A DNA stretch of 23,204 bases, from positions 1-23,204 of the IMG/VR virus record IMGVR_UViG_3300033149_002609, one strand, 5' to 3'. Positions 21,962-23,204 of this stretch are shown in pieces. The stretch comes from a virus. Every line of letters starts with the position of its first letter. Within the stretch, counting starts at the first letter, position 1. The translations under genes and the position numbers were made by a program. Below the pieces are notes generated by a model, which saw only the letters and a program-made list of their open reading frames with translations, was not told where the DNA came from and made no database searches.

Positions 21962-22538
21962 GCATCTTCTCGAATTCGATTTGGCTAGTTCCTTTATCTT
22001 GGGTTAATTTACCTAACATATCTAACACAGCCAACCAATCATGAATTGGCCATTCTAATTTAGCTGATTGAACATTCTTACCTAGTGTATCCATTAAAGA
22101 TGCCCCGACATATGATGCATGGTCTCCCATACCCTCAGTATCTAGAAATATAATACCATCCATGATGTCCGCTAATTTTACCACAGCCTCAATATAAGTT
22201 CCAGATATCGCATCCTTAGCATTACTGTATACTTCAGACATTTGGCGATCTAGGGCGTCGAAAGGGTCTTCATCACATTTACTCTTGATCATCTTCTTCA
22301 TTGGTGTTGCAACATCACCAGTAATAACTTCTGGTACGTCATGGTTTAACGACCAGTTCATTAATTTTATTTTTTCATTATCCGGCAGGGGGCCAAGGTT
22401 AATTAATTCTGCTATTTCTAAACTAAGCATAGTTACTAAGTATAAATGCTCAGCCAGTGTCTGTTGTCGAGCAGTACGTACAATTTGCCATCTGGTAACG
22501 TGCCCGGTTCTTAAAATATCTTTAATTGTAATTTCCAT
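21954..22538 (-). CDS. HD-domain 5'-deoxynucleotidase, YfbR-like
   Basis: This 194-residue protein starts at ATG 22538, with GGAGGAA seven bases upstream; a longer start at 22562 would lie upstream of this RBS. Motifs follow E. coli YfbR with a constant offset of two: R16-W17, H31 (LAEHL), H66-D67 (LNHDVPE), E70, D75 (ITGDVATP). D124 (KLADIMDG) completes the metal site. In YfbR the equivalent residues bind Co2+/Mn2+ and choose deoxynucleoside monophosphates. It should dephosphorylate dNMPs and adjust the nucleotide pool. A relation to the dATP-specific HD enzyme DatZ of 2-aminoadenine phages is possible but not shown. It lies in an operon with a MazG-like gene. Confidence 0.85.
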   Translation of the reverse strand: MEITIKDILRTGHVTRWQIVRTARQQTLAEHLYLVTMLSLEIAELINLGPLPDNEKIKLMNWSLNHDVPEVITGDVATPMKKMIKSKCDEDPFDALDRQMSEVYSNAKDAISGTYIEAVVKLADIMDGIIFLDTEGMGDHASYVGASLMDTLGKNVQSAKLEWPIHDWLAVLDMLGKLTQDKGTSQIEFEKMHG

Positions 22539-22540
22539 AA

Positions 22541-22780
22541 TCAATTCCTCCGGTCTACCCATCTATCCAATGTATGTAAAGCATCCTTAACCCTAGGTTC
22601 GATGTGGTGCTCTCTGATATGTCGCATTTCATAATTTATACTTGCTAACACGCAAGCCTCCCGTAATTCAGACGGAGTGAAATGTGCGGATTCGATCATA
22701 TGCTCAAGAGTATTAACTAAATGATTATACTCAGGGTCATTCATGAATTTCTCTCTGGGCGATTTCATTGATCTAGCCAT
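22541..22780 (-). CDS. Hypothetical phage protein, 79 aa
   Basis: I do not recognise a named family. The start is ATG 22780 after AAGGAGAAAAG. The sequence has a basic start (MARSMKSPREKF), then 'VNTLEHMIESAHFTPSELREA' (in part), 'ACVLASINYEMRH' and a helical basic end (RVKDALHTLDRWVDRRN). It is all-helical in appearance and soluble, and small proteins with FTPSELREA-like segments recur in phage accessory regions. The stop is two bases before the HD gene start, so the two are co-translated or at least co-transcribed. Confidence 0.65.
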   Translation of the reverse strand: MARSMKSPREKFMNDPEYNHLVNTLEHMIESAHFTPSELREACVLASINYEMRHIREHHIEPRVKDALHTLDRWVDRRN

Positions 22781-22800
22781 TCTCTTTTCTCCTTAATATT

Positions 22801-22820
22801 GGGGCCGGTTTCCCGGCCCC
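22801..22820 (-). other. GC-rich stem-loop with GAAA tetraloop between minus-strand genes
   Basis: On the minus strand GGGGCCGG pairs with CCGGCCCC (8 bp) around a GAAA (GNRA) loop, directly after the Lys/Ala-rich gene and before the RBS of the 79-aa gene. No U-tract follows on the minus strand, so it is more like an mRNA-stabilising or processing hairpin than a terminator. Confidence 0.7.
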
Positions 22821-22826
22821 GCAATT

Positions 22827-23030
22827 TTACAACTTTGCTAAACGAGCAGCTAGGCTGGCTTTAGCCTTCACTGCCTTATCAACAGCCCGTGTAGCCGCTT
22901 TAAGTACCTTATTGGCGGCTGCAGCAACTTTACGATCTGCTGTTGCCCCGGCTTTCAGTTCCTTGATCGAGGCGTTTGCCTCTTTAATTGCTGATCGAAG
23001 GACTGCTTTTTTCTGTTTGTTGTCACTCAT
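22827..23030 (-). CDS. Lys/Ala-rich small basic protein, 67 aa
   Basis: The start is ATG 23030 with AGGAGCAATAAA upstream. It is almost entirely Ala, Lys, Arg and Val in a pattern that makes a long amphipathic helix (KKAVLRSAIKEANASIKELK, AAANKVLKAATRAVDKAVKA). It resembles histone H1-like or nucleoid-associated small proteins in composition, so DNA or RNA binding is possible. Composition alone is weak evidence. The start is two bases after the stop of the MazG-like gene. A GC-rich hairpin follows its stop. Confidence 0.7.
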   Translation of the reverse strand: MSDNKQKKAVLRSAIKEANASIKELKAGATADRKVAAAANKVLKAATRAVDKAVKAKASLAARLAKL

Positions 23031-23031
23031 T

Positions 23032-23204
23032 TTATTGCTCCTCTTTCTTTGGTTTAATGTGGTTCATAAATCCAGTTTCTGGATTCACTGCCCACTCTCT
23101 TTTGCGGTTAATTTCCATCTTTTCCAAAACCGCCTTTCTTACATCAATGCCTTTAAGGTAAGCTATATCTAAGATAAGGATTACCAAATCAGCATATTCA
23201 TGTG
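23032..23204 (-). CDS. MazG-like nucleotide pyrophosphohydrolase, C-terminal part (cut by window edge)
   Basis: An open frame of 56 codons enters from the right edge and ends at TAA 23034-23032. The residues 'EYADLVILILDIAYLKGID' and 'VLEKMEINRKREW' match the C-terminal helices of MazG-like/DUF550 pyrophosphohydrolases, with E, D, K and N in the expected spacing for metal and phosphate binding. It ends in a 'VNPETGFMNHIKPKKEEQ' tail. Such enzymes cleave (d)NTPs to monophosphates, which fits the neighbouring YfbR-like gene. The N-terminal part lies outside the window, so the exact subgroup is open. Confidence 0.7.
   Translation of the reverse strand, partial: HEYADLVILILDIAYLKGIDVRKAVLEKMEINRKREWAVNPETGFMNHIKPKKEEQ

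Overview
The window is part of the late region of a tailed phage or prophage with a long, probably flexible (siphophage-type) tail. The plus strand carries, in canonical order, head-tail completion genes, the tail terminator, major tail protein, tail assembly chaperones with a -1 frameshift, tape measure, tail-tip genes, tail fibre or adhesin genes and a lysis cassette. After about 20600 the coding strand flips, and the minus strand carries accessory and nucleotide-metabolism genes. The sequence is moderately AT-rich and densely coded, with ATGA overlaps at most junctions. Several families (TP901-1-type major tail protein, GTA-type tail chaperone, GTA-type 3-TM holin, YfbR-like HD protein) point to a phage of a Gram-negative, probably proteobacterial and perhaps aquatic, host. 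The host itself cannot be read from the DNA. No integrase, tRNA, IS element or CRISPR array was seen.

Layout. 1-2167: a protein cut by the left edge, with a propeller-like N-terminal part and 14 tandem 'VP-x3-L-x-LST-x-AP-x-V' repeats, then a small Ig-like protein. 2170-3262: head closure, HK97 gp10-like and tail terminator genes. 3235-9797: a 6.5 kb cargo of nine sugar-related genes inside the tail operon: a DUF115-like protein, a class I methyltransferase, four divergent tandem paralogues of a putative glycosyltransferase, two GT-A-like glycosyltransferases and an FkbM methyltransferase. Seven successive junctions are ATGA overlaps. 9821-13164: major tail protein, chaperone pair and tape measure. 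13167-19028: a second tail-tube domain fused to a beta-propeller, a jelly-roll-like tail protein, a large hub protein with a split Cys motif, a glycine-rich putative adhesin, and two paralogous fibre-anchor-like proteins that end in the same repeat as the first gene. 19041-20600: amidase endolysin, two small membrane proteins and a 3-TM holin, with two strong RNA hairpins. 23204-20545 (minus): a MazG-like fragment, a Lys/Ala-rich small protein, an unknown 79-aa protein, a YfbR-like deoxynucleotidase, a PD-(D/E)XK nuclease-like protein, a nucleotidyltransferase-cupin fusion and an unknown 92-aa protein.

How it may fit together. The sugar cassette is embedded between two structural genes that are normally adjacent, so it should be made late, together with the tail. 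The simplest inference is that it glycosylates or methyl-caps virion proteins (candidates are the repeat proteins, the tail-tube/propeller fusion or the adhesin) or remodels host surface glycans. The nucleotidyltransferase-cupin fusion on the other strand could help supply an activated sugar. This link is inference. The most unusual items are the four-paralogue glycosyltransferase array in the tail operon, the tail-tube/propeller fusion, the repeat shared by proteins at both ends of the structural region, and the domain inserted within the Cys motif of the hub protein.
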